38,074 bases of DNA from an uncultured Bacilli bacterium (GTDB lineage Bacteria > Bacillota_I > Bacilli_A > RF39 > UBA660): the NCBI GenBank assembly GCA_947522695.1, contig CANNTX010000004.1, positions 1-38,074 on the forward strand, read 5' to 3'. The translations under genes and the position numbers were made by a program. Shown here piece by piece: positions 21,163 through 30,440 of this stretch. The notes under the pieces are model-generated. The model ran no database searches, was not told the DNA's origin, and was given only the letters and a program-made list of their open reading frames with translations. Every line of letters begins with the position of its first letter. Position 1 is the stretch's first letter.

Positions 21163-22110
21163 ATGACAATTGTATTTACTGTAAGTGATAATGTAAAAAA
21201 TAGAATGATTAGTTTTTATGCTGATAAAAGAAGACAAAAAACTCCTCCTTATGCTATATTTCAAGCAGATGATGCGGATACGAACATAACTCTTTATAAT
21301 TCTGGGAAAGTTGTTTTTCAAGGAAATAGTGCAGATATCGAGGCTCAAATTTGGAAGGATTTGGAAATGAGCTTAAATAATCGAAATATTGATAGTGAAC
21401 TTAAAAAGAGTGAAGATAAGAAGAAAGATAAAGTAAAAGAAGAAGCTGATTTAAGATTTAGAAATGTTGCTACTATTGGTTCAGATGAAGTTGGAACTGG
21501 CGATTATTTTGGACCGATTGTTGTTTCGGCTTCATATGTAAGTAAGGAAAATATTAAGGAGGTAATGAATTTAGGAGTAAAAGATAGTAAGAAAATTACT
21601 GATGATATTATTCTTAAGATTGGACCTAAATTAATTAAGACTATTCCCCACTCTACTTATATTTTAGATAATCAAACTTATAATAAGTATCCTACTAATA
21701 TGAATAAGATTAAAGCTATATTACATAATAAAGTTCTTGTTAATATGGTTAAAAACAATTATGATGATGTTAAATATGTGGTTGTTGATCAATTTTGCTT
21801 TCCTAAAAATTATTTTGAATATATTAAAGATGCTAAAGAAGTTTATAAAAATATTACTTTTACTACTAAAGCAGAAGACAAATGCTATGCAGTTGCTGTT
21901 TCTTCAATTATATGTAGATATGTATTTTTAATGGAAATGAAAAAGATTGAAGAAAAATATCAAATATTTATAAAAAAAGGTGCTGGACCAGAAGTTGATA
22001 AACAAGCTGCTATGATAGCAAAAAAATATGGAGTGGATGAACTTAGTAAAATCGCTAAATTAAACTTTAAAAATACAGAGAAAGTTAAAAATTTATTGGA
22101 AAATAAATAA
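21163..22110 (+). CDS. rnhC: Ribonuclease HIII
   Basis: RNase HIII removes RNA from RNA-DNA hybrids, typical of Firmicutes. The N-terminal TBP-like substrate-binding domain (about residues 1-90, TIVFTVSDNVKNRM and YAIFQADDADTNITLYNSGK) is followed by the type 2 RNase H catalytic domain. That domain has GSDEVGTGDYFGPIVV (Asp and Glu of the active site), NLGVKDSKKITD and VVVDQF. The 315-aa form starts at ATG 21163, preceded by GGTGATG; an ATG 18 bases upstream (21145) is in frame but poorly placed for this ribosome site. It is one of few + strand genes to the right of dif. Confidence 0.95.
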   Translation: MTIVFTVSDNVKNRMISFYADKRRQKTPPYAIFQADDADTNITLYNSGKVVFQGNSADIEAQIWKDLEMSLNNRNIDSELKKSEDKKKDKVKEEADLRFRNVATIGSDEVGTGDYFGPIVVSASYVSKENIKEVMNLGVKDSKKITDDIILKIGPKLIKTIPHSTYILDNQTYNKYPTNMNKIKAILHNKVLVNMVKNNYDDVKYVVVDQFCFPKNYFEYIKDAKEVYKNITFTTKAEDKCYAVAVSSIICRYVFLMEMKKIEEKYQIFIKKGAGPEVDKQAAMIAKKYGVDELSKIAKLNFKNTEKVKNLLENK

Positions 22111-22142
22111 AAGTTATTGTCAAAATTTACAATAACTTTTTT
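22109..22142. terminator. Bidirectional terminator between rnhC and the 490-aa gene
   Basis: AAAAGTTATTGT at 22109-22120 and ACAATAACTTTT at 22129-22140 form a perfect 12-bp stem with an 8-base loop and T-runs on both strands. It overlaps the ends of the two convergent genes. Confidence 0.75.
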
Positions 22143-23613
22143 AATGAATACTTTTTGATATATTTGAATCGATTCTTTTTGAATTTAGTAATGTTAGTAA
22201 GATATAACTGTAAATATCTTCGCCGTTATTTGAATTATATCCTTTTGTAATTTCATTGATTTGTTTTAATATTTCCTCATGACTGTATTTTGACAATCTA
22301 TTACGGTAATTATTGTTTCCATTTGTAATATGAGAACCATTATTCTGGGATATCAATGTTGCTAAAGCAATTTTAGAATGAGTAAATCCATATTTGTTGT
22401 AAGTAGCAATAAATGCCTCTTGAAGAAGATTATAAAGATTTTCTCTATTTTCTGCTATATTTGTTTTAAAATTTTCTACATAACCATTAATTTTATTATT
22501 TGTTATATATATTATCTCATTTGGTGAAAGGTATTTAATAAAATTATCCCTGAAATTATTATCTCTTGTAATGGCTTTTTTATTGCCATTAATATATGAT
22601 TTTAAACAGTTTATGGTATCAACATCACTGTTATATTTTTTTAAAGCATATAATATATATTGGTCCAATAAATCTTTTTTATTAATATTATCTAATTCTG
22701 ACCTATTATCTAAACTTTGAACACTTGCATCATAATATTTTGTTAATCGTTTAAATGTACTTTCATTTTGTGCCATTGCAATATGATTATAATAATCATT
22801 TAGATTTGTATATTCATTAAATGATATATTTATTAATTTAAATATTTCATAATAATTTGCCAGTATCTCACCTTCTGAATCGAATCTTTTTTTATTAGAT
22901 ATAAATTCTGTTTCGTGCATAAATTCTTCCAATCTTGTTTGATTTATAAATACATCATTATAGTAATTTTGAGCAAACAATTTAAAATTTTCGTAATTTA
23001 CATTGTCATAATTTGAAACAGATTTATAATATTTTGTTATCAAAAATGCAATGGTGGAATTATAACTAAGATTTCTATCACTAGCAAGCCCGACTACACC
23101 ATTTTTTATTAAAAAGGGATTTGTTTTACGAGCTTTACTAGATAAATAGGAGTTTGTGTTTATGAAATTAATTACTTTTTTAGCATCATTAATATTAGCC
23201 ATTCTTAAAACTATTGCATCTGATCTTATAACATCCGATACTTTTGAATAAGTTTCAAATTTATTTTGATTAATAAAATCAAATATATGCATAACACATG
23301 ATTCCATATCTTCTTTAGCAAATGTTACATATATTTTTACGTAATCTTCATAATTTCTACCATTAGAACTGTGAAACTGAAGAAAGCGTTTTTGCAATTC
23401 ACTTTCGTAAACAATTAAATTAGTGTTTTTATAATGTTCCATCCAATTAGCAAACATATATTTAATACTTTTATTTTGCTTCTCTTCTTCATTTAGCCCA
23501 TATGTCATTAAACCGTGATAAATTGTGTCTCTTAAAATTGGTAATCCAGGATTTTGTTTATATATTTTTGCATAATATTTTAAAAATTCGTCAATTTCTA
23601 CTGGATTATTCAT
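22141..23613 (-). CDS. 490-aa helical protein of unknown function
   Basis: The product begins MNNPVEIDEFLKYYAKIYKQ. It is soluble and almost entirely helical, rich in Asn, Tyr, Lys and Ile, with no signal peptide or membrane helix. No enzyme motif is visible. The ATG at 23613 overlaps the preceding 50-aa gene by 8 bases, so the two are translationally coupled. It sits downstream of holA and the signal peptidase gene on the same strand. A lineage-specific protein seems likely. The frame is long and clean, so the gene is real even though the function is unknown. Confidence 0.75.
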   Translation of the reverse strand: MNNPVEIDEFLKYYAKIYKQNPGLPILRDTIYHGLMTYGLNEEEKQNKSIKYMFANWMEHYKNTNLIVYESELQKRFLQFHSSNGRNYEDYVKIYVTFAKEDMESCVMHIFDFINQNKFETYSKVSDVIRSDAIVLRMANINDAKKVINFINTNSYLSSKARKTNPFLIKNGVVGLASDRNLSYNSTIAFLITKYYKSVSNYDNVNYENFKLFAQNYYNDVFINQTRLEEFMHETEFISNKKRFDSEGEILANYYEIFKLINISFNEYTNLNDYYNHIAMAQNESTFKRLTKYYDASVQSLDNRSELDNINKKDLLDQYILYALKKYNSDVDTINCLKSYINGNKKAITRDNNFRDNFIKYLSPNEIIYITNNKINGYVENFKTNIAENRENLYNLLQEAFIATYNKYGFTHSKIALATLISQNNGSHITNGNNNYRNRLSKYSHEEILKQINEITKGYNSNNGEDIYSYILLTLLNSKRIDSNISKSIH

Positions 23614-23758
23614 TTGGTTCTCCGCTAATTACACCGATATTTTGAGTGTTTTCAAGAATATAATTGTCTTTAATATCAATGTCTTCAGGATATTCACCAT
23701 TTAATTTGACAACGATTTCAGTTTTTTTACCATCTAATTCAATTTCTTTTGTTTCCAT
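23606..23758 (-). CDS. 50-aa acidic protein coupled to the 490-aa gene
   Basis: Starts at ATG 23758 with AAAGGATGGTTAAA upstream and ends 8 bases inside the next gene. The product METKEIELDGKKTEIVVKLN... is acidic and beta-hairpin-like, with no Cys and no membrane segment. It lies 14 bases after holA. No family recognised. The clear ribosome site and gene overlap argue that it is translated. Confidence 0.6.
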   Translation of the reverse strand: METKEIELDGKKTEIVVKLNGEYPEDIDIKDNYILENTQNIGVISGEPNE

Positions 23759-23772
23759 TTTAACCATCCTTT

Positions 23773-24675
23773 TTAAACTATAACACTACTTATAAATGTT
23801 TTTAAAATATTATATTTATCTTTATCGGTTGATTTTAAATCTAAGTCTGCTTTTGCTAAATTAAGAATTATTTCTTTTAATTCTTGAACTGTATATTTGT
23901 TTGTACGACCTTTTGCTTTAATAAAAGGATAATCACTACTTACACTAAATAATTTCATTAAATAATCAGAAGATTTATTTGTAATCTTACAAGCATAAAT
24001 ATATCTGTATTGCATTGCAAGCAACGCTATAAAAGGAATTACTTCTTTTCTTGCTTCGATAAATTCATTTAGCAATACTGGTATTTCTTTAATTTTCTTT
24101 TCAACTATAGCATCACATAATTCGAAACTATCATCACTTGGAATAAAAGATCCATATGTGTTAATTGTTTCTATGGTAATGTTATTTGATATTATGTTTA
24201 ATTTATTTATTTCACTTATAACTAAATCTAAATCATTTTGATTTTTATCTAATAAGTAATTTATATCGTTGTATCCCATTTTAATTTGATTTTCTTTGCA
24301 ATAAGAATTTACTTTATTTATTATATCATTTGGTTTTAATCCTTTAATTTCAACGATATTAATTTTATCTTTTATATCTTTATATATTTTATTTCGTTTA
24401 TCATAATTACTACATATTAATATTAATTTAACGTCTTTATTAGGATTTTCTAGATAATTTATTAATTTTCTAGCATCTTCGTTTAATTTGAAATTTTTAA
24501 CTACTACACATTTAGAAGTATCAATTAGTGAATAATATGAACATTCTAATATAACATCATCTATTTTTAAATCATCGTAATTTAAGTTAATAATATTATC
24601 TTCTTTTGATATTATTTTATTAATTTCCTCTTCTAGCAAATAGTTAGAATATATGTTTAATATATAATTTTTCAT
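23773..24675 (-). CDS. holA: DNA polymerase III delta subunit
   Basis: HolA is the clamp-loader subunit that opens the beta ring. The 300-aa product shows the delta-family layout: an N-terminal AAA+-like domain without Walker motifs (IYSNYLLEEEINKI, then VKLILICSNYDKRNKIYKDI), a middle helical part (NDLDLVISEINKLNI) and a C-terminal domain with FIPSDDSFELCDAIVEKK and IPFIALLAMQYRYIYACK. Slightly shorter than the usual 330-340 aa. The start overlaps the signal peptidase stop by 4 bases, indicating coupling. Confidence 0.85.
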   Translation of the reverse strand: MKNYILNIYSNYLLEEEINKIISKEDNIINLNYDDLKIDDVILECSYYSLIDTSKCVVVKNFKLNEDARKLINYLENPNKDVKLILICSNYDKRNKIYKDIKDKINIVEIKGLKPNDIINKVNSYCKENQIKMGYNDINYLLDKNQNDLDLVISEINKLNIISNNITIETINTYGSFIPSDDSFELCDAIVEKKIKEIPVLLNEFIEARKEVIPFIALLAMQYRYIYACKITNKSSDYLMKLFSVSSDYPFIKAKGRTNKYTVQELKEIILNLAKADLDLKSTDKDKYNILKTFISSVIV

Positions 24676-25172
24676 TCAACAGTTCCTATTTTATTAAAAG
24701 GAAAGATTATTAAATTTGTTTTTCCTTTTATATTTTTAATATTTACTGGTCCTATTATACGACTGTCTTTTGATACTGTTCTGTTATCACCCATAACAAA
24801 ATATTCATTTTCTCCTAAAACAACATTGTCGAAATCATTTGTTGTAGTTTTACTATAATTATCTTCAACAACTTTACCATTAATATATAATTTGTTATCT
24901 TTATACATAACTGATTCACCTGGTAAACCAATAACTCTTTTTATAATGTATTTGTTATTATTGTCTTGAACTACAACTATATCAAATCTATTGATTCCTT
25001 GTTTTAAACTTATTTTATTTAATATCATAAATTCTTTATCTTGTAAGGTTGGATACATACTTGTTCCATTTACTCTTATTGGTGAGAAAAAGAATAATCT
25101 TGTTATAATAATCGCTGTTAAAACAATTAAAAATACAATATTTTCTTTAAGCCATTTTGTTAGTTTTTCCAT
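24672..25172 (-). CDS. lepB: Type I signal peptidase
   Basis: Membrane-anchored serine/lysine protease that removes signal peptides of exported proteins. One N-terminal membrane helix (about residues 10-30) precedes catalytic Ser38 (NGTSMYPTL) and Lys78 (YIIKRVIGLPGE); the conserved GDNRTVSKDSR box follows. At 166 aa it is of the compact Gram-positive SipS type. It would process the prophage's secreted virion proteins as well as host exports (inference). I start at ATG 25172; an upstream in-frame TTG at 25187 is possible but lacks a spaced ribosome site. Confidence 0.93.
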   Translation of the reverse strand: MEKLTKWLKENIVFLIVLTAIIITRLFFFSPIRVNGTSMYPTLQDKEFMILNKISLKQGINRFDIVVVQDNNNKYIIKRVIGLPGESVMYKDNKLYINGKVVEDNYSKTTTNDFDNVVLGENEYFVMGDNRTVSKDSRIIGPVNIKNIKGKTNLIIFPFNKIGTVE

Positions 25173-25239
25173 GATATTAATCGCCAACTTTCTATTACCA
25201 TTAAATTATATCAAAAAGAAAAAGTTTAATAAACAATGA

Positions 25240-26379
25240 TTATAAATATTTATTAAACTTTTTAAATTCTTCATTTGTTTCTAAGTCAGTATCAGCTAAA
25301 TCTTTAAATAATGATTTTTGAGTTCTGTCTAATTTTTTAGGAATTAATACTTTTATTTTAATAATCATATCGCCTGTTTTACCACTACGTTCCTCATTAA
25401 TACCTTTACCACGAAGTTTTAACTCTTCTCCATTTTGAACTCCAGCATCTATTTCTATTTTAGTTTTTCCATTAATTGTTGGAATTTCTTTAACACATCC
25501 TAATACGGCTTCAGTTATAGTCAAAGGTATTTCTAAAATGATGTTACGGCCATCTCTAACAAATAATGGATGATCTTTAACTACAAATTCGATGTATATG
25601 TCACCATTTGGTCCGCCATTTGTTCCGGCAGAACCTTTTCCAGACATACGCATTTGATCACCCGTTGCAACACCTGATGGTACTCTTAATGTGATTGTTT
25701 TTTCACCCTTACATCTTCCGGTACCACGACATGTTGAACATGTTTTAGCAAACTCTTCTCCAGTACCACGACAATTTGGACAAATTGTTTGAACACTTGT
25801 TACACCAAATAATGTTCTCTGCTGAGAAATAATACGTCCTTTACCGTTACATTTTGAACATGTATGAGGATTTAAACCTCCTTTGCCATTACAATCTTGG
25901 CACATTGTATTTAAACTTATTTTAAAGGATTTTTCACATCCAAATATGGCTTCTTCAAATGTTAGATTGATTCTTACTAGTGAATCTTCTCCTTTAGTAG
26001 CTGATGCTTTTCTTGATTTAGATGATCCACCACCAAAGAATGAACTAATAATGTCTTCTAAATCGTCTTGCCCAAAACCAAATCCCGAAAAATCTCCAAA
26101 TCCACCTTGGAATCCACCAAAACCACCGAACCCTCCGGTACTACCTTGACCAGCATTATTTACAGCATCGGCACCATATTGGTCATATATTTTTCGCTTA
26201 TTTTCATCAGATAAAACACTATAAGCTTCAGATATTTCTTTAAATTTTTCAGCAGCACCAGGCTCTTTATTTACATCAGGGTGGTATTGTTTAGCCATTT
26301 TTCTGAAAGCACTTTTAATTTCAGCATCAGTTGCGGTTTTGGATACACCTAATGTTTCATAATAATCCTTTTTAGCCAT
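25240..26379 (-). CDS. dnaJ: Chaperone protein DnaJ
   Basis: Hsp40 co-chaperone that stimulates DnaK. The J domain has HPD at residues 33-35, followed by a Gly/Phe-rich linker (about 75-115). Four CxxCxGxG zinc repeats follow (CQDCNGKG, CSKCNGKG, CPNCRGTG, CSTCRGTG) and then the C-terminal substrate-binding domains. The full 379-aa length is normal for a type I DnaJ. It starts five bases after pepF, which separates it from dnaK, so the classical dnaK-dnaJ pair is interrupted here by a peptidase gene and a terminator-like hairpin. Confidence 0.97.
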   Translation of the reverse strand: MAKKDYYETLGVSKTATDAEIKSAFRKMAKQYHPDVNKEPGAAEKFKEISEAYSVLSDENKRKIYDQYGADAVNNAGQGSTGGFGGFGGFQGGFGDFSGFGFGQDDLEDIISSFFGGGSSKSRKASATKGEDSLVRINLTFEEAIFGCEKSFKISLNTMCQDCNGKGGLNPHTCSKCNGKGRIISQQRTLFGVTSVQTICPNCRGTGEEFAKTCSTCRGTGRCKGEKTITLRVPSGVATGDQMRMSGKGSAGTNGGPNGDIYIEFVVKDHPLFVRDGRNIILEIPLTITEAVLGCVKEIPTINGKTKIEIDAGVQNGEELKLRGKGINEERSGKTGDMIIKIKVLIPKKLDRTQKSLFKDLADTDLETNEEFKKFNKYL

Positions 26380-26384
26380 TTTTA

Positions 26385-28187
26385 TTACCTCTTTCTTAAT
26401 ATTTTTTGATATTCTTTAACTGTTTCATCAAAGAAATTTATTGCATCTATTAGTACATCAGGTTTAGTTATATCTATACCTGCATATTTTAATTCTTCAC
26501 TTGGGTAATTTGATCCACCACTTTTTAAAAACTTTTTATAATTTTCTAATGCATTTGGAACTTTATTATAAATGTCATTAGCAATTTTACATGCACAAGC
26601 AAGACCTATAACATATTTATAAACATAGAAATCATAATAGAAATGAGGGATTCTTTCCCATTCATACATTATTTCTTTATCTACTACAACATCTTTACCA
26701 AAATAAGTTTTATTTATTTCATAATATTTTTGACATAACAATTCATAAGTTAATGCTTCACCGTTACTTCTTAAGTCATGCATATTCATTTCAAATTCGG
26801 CAAACATGGTTTGACGGTATATTGTTGATTTAAATAGTTCCATTATTTGATTTAATATATATAATTTTTCATTATCATTTTTTGAGTTATTAAGTAGATA
26901 TAATCTCAATAACATTTCGTTAACAGTTGAAGCTACTTCAGCTACAAATATTTTATAACTTGAATTATTATACGTGTTGTTATGACATGATAGATAAGTA
27001 TGAACTGAATGACCTAGTTCGTGGGCGAGCGTTGATACATCATCTAATTTTCCTTCAAAATTAAGAAGAACATAAGGATAAGTATCATAAAAACCGCTTG
27101 AATAGGCTCCACTTCTTTTTCCAACATTGTTATATACATCGATCCATTTTTCATCAAAAGCTTTTTGTAGTATATTTAAATAATCATCGCCTAATGGTTT
27201 TAATGCTTTAAACACTAAATCTTTTGCTTCTTCAAATTTAAATTCACGATTATAATTTTGTTTTAAATCAACATATATATCATATAAATGCATTTTATCT
27301 AAGTTTAAGCATTCTTTCTTTAAATTATAATAATTATAAAGTGGTTCTAAATTATTTTTAACTGTGTTAATTACATTTCTATATACTTCTTTACTAATTG
27401 CATCATCGAATAAAGATGCTTCTAGGGATGATGAAAAATTTCTTATTTTGGCTAAATTTATTAATACATCTATATTTCCAGCAAACGTGCTTGCTAAGGT
27501 GTTTTTAAATTCAGCATATCTTTTATATAATAATTTAAATCCTTTTTTTCTGACATTTCTTGATGGAGATCTGGCAATCTTACTCCAATTACTTTCGGTG
27601 AATTCAATTATTTTACCATCTTCATCTTTTATATTACCAAATTTTAAATCACTATCAGTTAGAGCTTCAAATGCTTCAGCATTTTTGCCTAATACATCTG
27701 ATAAAGTACTTAATATTTTTTCTTCTTTATCAGTTAATGTATGTTCTTTGTAACGATAGAAATCTTCTAAATTATGTTCATAATCTTTTAATTCATTATT
27801 TTCGGCAATTAATTTTTTGACATAACTCAAGTCTTTTTTCATCATTTCAGGTGCTACAAAAGATGTTTCTTCAGAATATGTTGTTAAAAGTTTTTGAATT
27901 TTTTGATAATATTCTTGATATGTTGGATTTGTAGTATCTTCATCGTGCTTTAGATTTGCATAATAATATAATTTATATAGTTTTCTCTCGATTCTTTCAC
28001 TTGTTTTAAAATAATCATAAAGTGAATCAGCACTATCTAAAATATGACCTTTGAACTTATTAAGTTCACTAACAATATCTTTACATTTTTCTAGCTCATT
28101 TAAAAATTCTTCATCATTTTTAAATATTGCGGTTAAATCCCATTTATATTTATCATCTATTTCATTTCTTGTTTTTTGCTTTATCAT
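26385..28187 (-). CDS. pepF: Oligoendopeptidase F (M3 family)
   Basis: Cytoplasmic zinc metallopeptidase that degrades short peptides. The zinc-binding HELGH is at residues 389-393 (TLAHELGHSVHTYLS), with the third ligand Glu in the downstream helix (FVAEVASTVNEM). Length of 600 aa is typical for PepF/M3B. It lies between dnaK and dnaJ, an unusual insertion into the heat-shock cluster. It may be co-induced by read-through of the hairpin at 28225-28252. The ATG at 28187 has a weak ribosome site (AAAGGGTAATTT). Confidence 0.93.
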   Translation of the reverse strand: MIKQKTRNEIDDKYKWDLTAIFKNDEEFLNELEKCKDIVSELNKFKGHILDSADSLYDYFKTSERIERKLYKLYYYANLKHDEDTTNPTYQEYYQKIQKLLTTYSEETSFVAPEMMKKDLSYVKKLIAENNELKDYEHNLEDFYRYKEHTLTDKEEKILSTLSDVLGKNAEAFEALTDSDLKFGNIKDEDGKIIEFTESNWSKIARSPSRNVRKKGFKLLYKRYAEFKNTLASTFAGNIDVLINLAKIRNFSSSLEASLFDDAISKEVYRNVINTVKNNLEPLYNYYNLKKECLNLDKMHLYDIYVDLKQNYNREFKFEEAKDLVFKALKPLGDDYLNILQKAFDEKWIDVYNNVGKRSGAYSSGFYDTYPYVLLNFEGKLDDVSTLAHELGHSVHTYLSCHNNTYNNSSYKIFVAEVASTVNEMLLRLYLLNNSKNDNEKLYILNQIMELFKSTIYRQTMFAEFEMNMHDLRSNGEALTYELLCQKYYEINKTYFGKDVVVDKEIMYEWERIPHFYYDFYVYKYVIGLACACKIANDIYNKVPNALENYKKFLKSGGSNYPSEELKYAGIDITKPDVLIDAINFFDETVKEYQKILRKR

Positions 28188-28224
28188 AAATTACCCTTTT
28201 ATTTATATTTTATTGTAATTAGTT

Positions 28225-28252
28225 AAAAGTTCTAGCAATAACTAGAACTTTT
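28225..28252 (-). terminator. Hairpin between dnaK and pepF
   Basis: AAAAGTTCTAG (28225-28235) and CTAGAACTTTT (28242-28252) form a perfect 11-bp stem, loop of 6, with four Ts on the - strand side. The short T-run suggests partial termination, letting some transcripts reach pepF and dnaJ. Confidence 0.65.
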
Positions 28253-28263
28253 TGCTTTACTAA

Positions 28264-30081
28264 TTAGTCTTTGTTTACAAATTCGGCTTCTTCAGCACCA
28301 TCATTTTTATCTGATGAATTATTGTTTTTATTTGCTTCAGCTGTTTTAGCAGCTTCTTCATAAACCTTAGTCGCTAATGCCATTGCTTTGTCATTTAATG
28401 CTTTTGTTTTATCTTTTATTGCGTCAATATCTGTTCCTTCTAAAGCTTTCTTTAAGTCAGCAATTAAATCTTCTGTTTCTTTCTTTTCAGAATCAGTTAA
28501 TTTTTCTCCTAAATCTTTAATAGCTTTTTCACAAGCAAATATTGTTTGATCAGCTTCATTACGAGTATCAGCTTCGGCTTTACGTTTTTCATCAGCTTCT
28601 TTATTAGCTTCAGCTTCTTTCATCATTTTATCAATTTCTTCATCAGTTAAATTTGTATTTGATGTAATAGTTATTGATTGTTCTTTATTAGTTCCTAAGT
28701 CTTTTGCTTTTACGTTAACTATTCCGTTGGCATCGATATCAAATGTTACTTCAATTTGAGGAACTCCTCTTGGTGCTGGTGGAATATTTAATAATTGGAA
28801 TCTTCCAAGTGTTTTATTATCAGCAGCCATTGGTCTTTCACCTTGTAATACATGAATATCTACAGCTGGTTGATTATCTTGTGCTGTTGAGAAAACTTGT
28901 GATTTACTTGTTGGGATTGTTGTATTTCTAGGAATTAATACTGTCATTACATCGCCTAATGTTTCGATACCAAGTGATAATGGCGTAACATCTAATAATA
29001 CTAAGTCATTAACTTCTCCAGTTAAAACTCCACCTTGAATAGCAGCACCCATAGCAACTACTTCATCAGGGTTAACACTCTTATTTGGCTCTTTTCCTAA
29101 TTCTTTTTTAACTAATTCTTGAATGTAAGGAATACGAGTTGATCCACCAACTAAGATTACTTCGTCAATATCTGATGCTTTAAGATTTGCATCTTTTAAA
29201 GCTTTACGAACTGGTTCTAATGTTGAATCAAATAGGTCACGACATAGGTCTTCAAATTTAGCTTTTGTTAAGTTAATATCCATATGAACTGGACCACTTT
29301 CGGTTTGAGTAATAAATGGTAAATTGATATTTGTTGTAGACATTCCACTTAAGTCTTTCTTAGCTTTTTCGGCAGCATCTTTAATTCTTTGCATTGCCAT
29401 TTTATCTTTAGATAGGTCAATTCCGTTTTCTTTCTTGAATTCAGATACTAAGTAATCCATAATGCATTTATCAAAATCATCTCCACCTAAATGGTTATTA
29501 CCACTTGTTGATTTAACTTCAAATACACCATCACCTAGTTCAAGGATAGATACATCAAATGTGCCACCACCTAAATCGTAAACTAATACAGTTTCTTGTT
29601 TGTCTTGTTTATCAAGACCATATGCTAAACTTGCAGCAGTTGGTTCATTGATAATTCTTTCTACTTCTAAGCCTGCAATTTTACCAGCATTCTTTGTTGC
29701 TTGTCTTTGAGCATCGTTGAAGTATGCAGGAACTGTAATAACAGCTTTAGTTACTTTTTCTCCTAAATATGCTTCAGCATCAGCTTTTAATTTCATTAAA
29801 ATTTTAGCACTAATTTCTTCTGGAGTGTATTTTTTACCATCCATTTCAACTTTATAATCAGTTCCCATATGTCTTTTAATTGAACTAATTGTATTTTCTG
29901 GGTTTGTTACTGCTTGTCTTTTAGCAGTAACGCCTACTAGGATTTCTCCTTTTTTACTAGCAACTACTGATGGAGTTGTTCTGTCGCCTTCAGGGTTAAC
30001 AATAACTTTTGGTTCTCCACCTTCTAAAACAGCTACACAACTGTTTGTTGTTCCTAAATCTATACCTATAATTTTACTCAT
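28264..30081 (-). CDS. dnaK: Chaperone protein DnaK (Hsp70)
   Basis: ATP-dependent folding chaperone. The start MSKIIGIDLGTTNSCVAV holds the phosphate-1 motif, and VPAYFNDAQRQATKNAG, LVYDLGGGTFDVSIL and ILVGGSTRIPYIQ are the other ATPase signatures. The substrate-binding domain follows, and the lid ends in an Ala/Asn/Asp-rich tail. The 605-aa length is standard. The alpha-lacking insert of Gram-positive DnaK (near residue 80) is in keeping with Firmicutes. It follows the 105-aa unknown by 23 bases in the HrcA-controlled cluster; AAAGGAAATG precedes the ATG. Confidence 0.98.
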   Translation of the reverse strand: MSKIIGIDLGTTNSCVAVLEGGEPKVIVNPEGDRTTPSVVASKKGEILVGVTAKRQAVTNPENTISSIKRHMGTDYKVEMDGKKYTPEEISAKILMKLKADAEAYLGEKVTKAVITVPAYFNDAQRQATKNAGKIAGLEVERIINEPTAASLAYGLDKQDKQETVLVYDLGGGTFDVSILELGDGVFEVKSTSGNNHLGGDDFDKCIMDYLVSEFKKENGIDLSKDKMAMQRIKDAAEKAKKDLSGMSTTNINLPFITQTESGPVHMDINLTKAKFEDLCRDLFDSTLEPVRKALKDANLKASDIDEVILVGGSTRIPYIQELVKKELGKEPNKSVNPDEVVAMGAAIQGGVLTGEVNDLVLLDVTPLSLGIETLGDVMTVLIPRNTTIPTSKSQVFSTAQDNQPAVDIHVLQGERPMAADNKTLGRFQLLNIPPAPRGVPQIEVTFDIDANGIVNVKAKDLGTNKEQSITITSNTNLTDEEIDKMMKEAEANKEADEKRKAEADTRNEADQTIFACEKAIKDLGEKLTDSEKKETEDLIADLKKALEGTDIDAIKDKTKALNDKAMALATKVYEEAAKTAEANKNNNSSDKNDGAEEAEFVNKD

Positions 30082-30104
30082 AATTAATCATTTCCTTTCT
30101 AATA

Positions 30105-30422
30105 TTATCTTCTGTGAGCAGAATTAATTTTTTCATTTTTTATTTTATTTTTTAAATCATAATCATATTGTAAATCGTCTGATTTTGCTATTTCTTCAAA
30201 AATTGCATCATCTAATTCATAAACTTTTCTAATATTTTTTTGTTCTTCTGGGTTTAACTTAGAGAATGCTTTTGAAAATTTCTCATATATGTGATTATAT
30301 TCCATATCATTTTCATCTAATGATCTCAATCTAACCATTAATTCTAAGCAATCTGCATAATCTTCACTATAATCACTTTGATCATCATTTATGATTTTAT
30401 TAATTTCTTCTTCAATATTCAT
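30105..30422 (-). CDS. 105-aa acidic protein inside the dnaK operon, unknown
   Basis: The product begins MNIEEEINKIINDDQSDYSE, is strongly acidic and helical, and ends in the basic NSAHRR. It lies between grpE and dnaK with gaps of 18 and 23 bases and its own ribosome site (AAAGGAGT), so it must be transcribed with the chaperones. It has no Cys pair, no membrane helix and no motif I know. In most Firmicutes grpE and dnaK are adjacent, so this gene is an unexplained insertion. Confidence 0.7.
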   Translation of the reverse strand: MNIEEEINKIINDDQSDYSEDYADCLELMVRLRSLDENDMEYNHIYEKFSKAFSKLNPEEQKNIRKVYELDDAIFEEIAKSDDLQYDYDLKNKIKNEKINSAHRR

Positions 30423-30440
30423 TGTGATACTCCTTTATAT

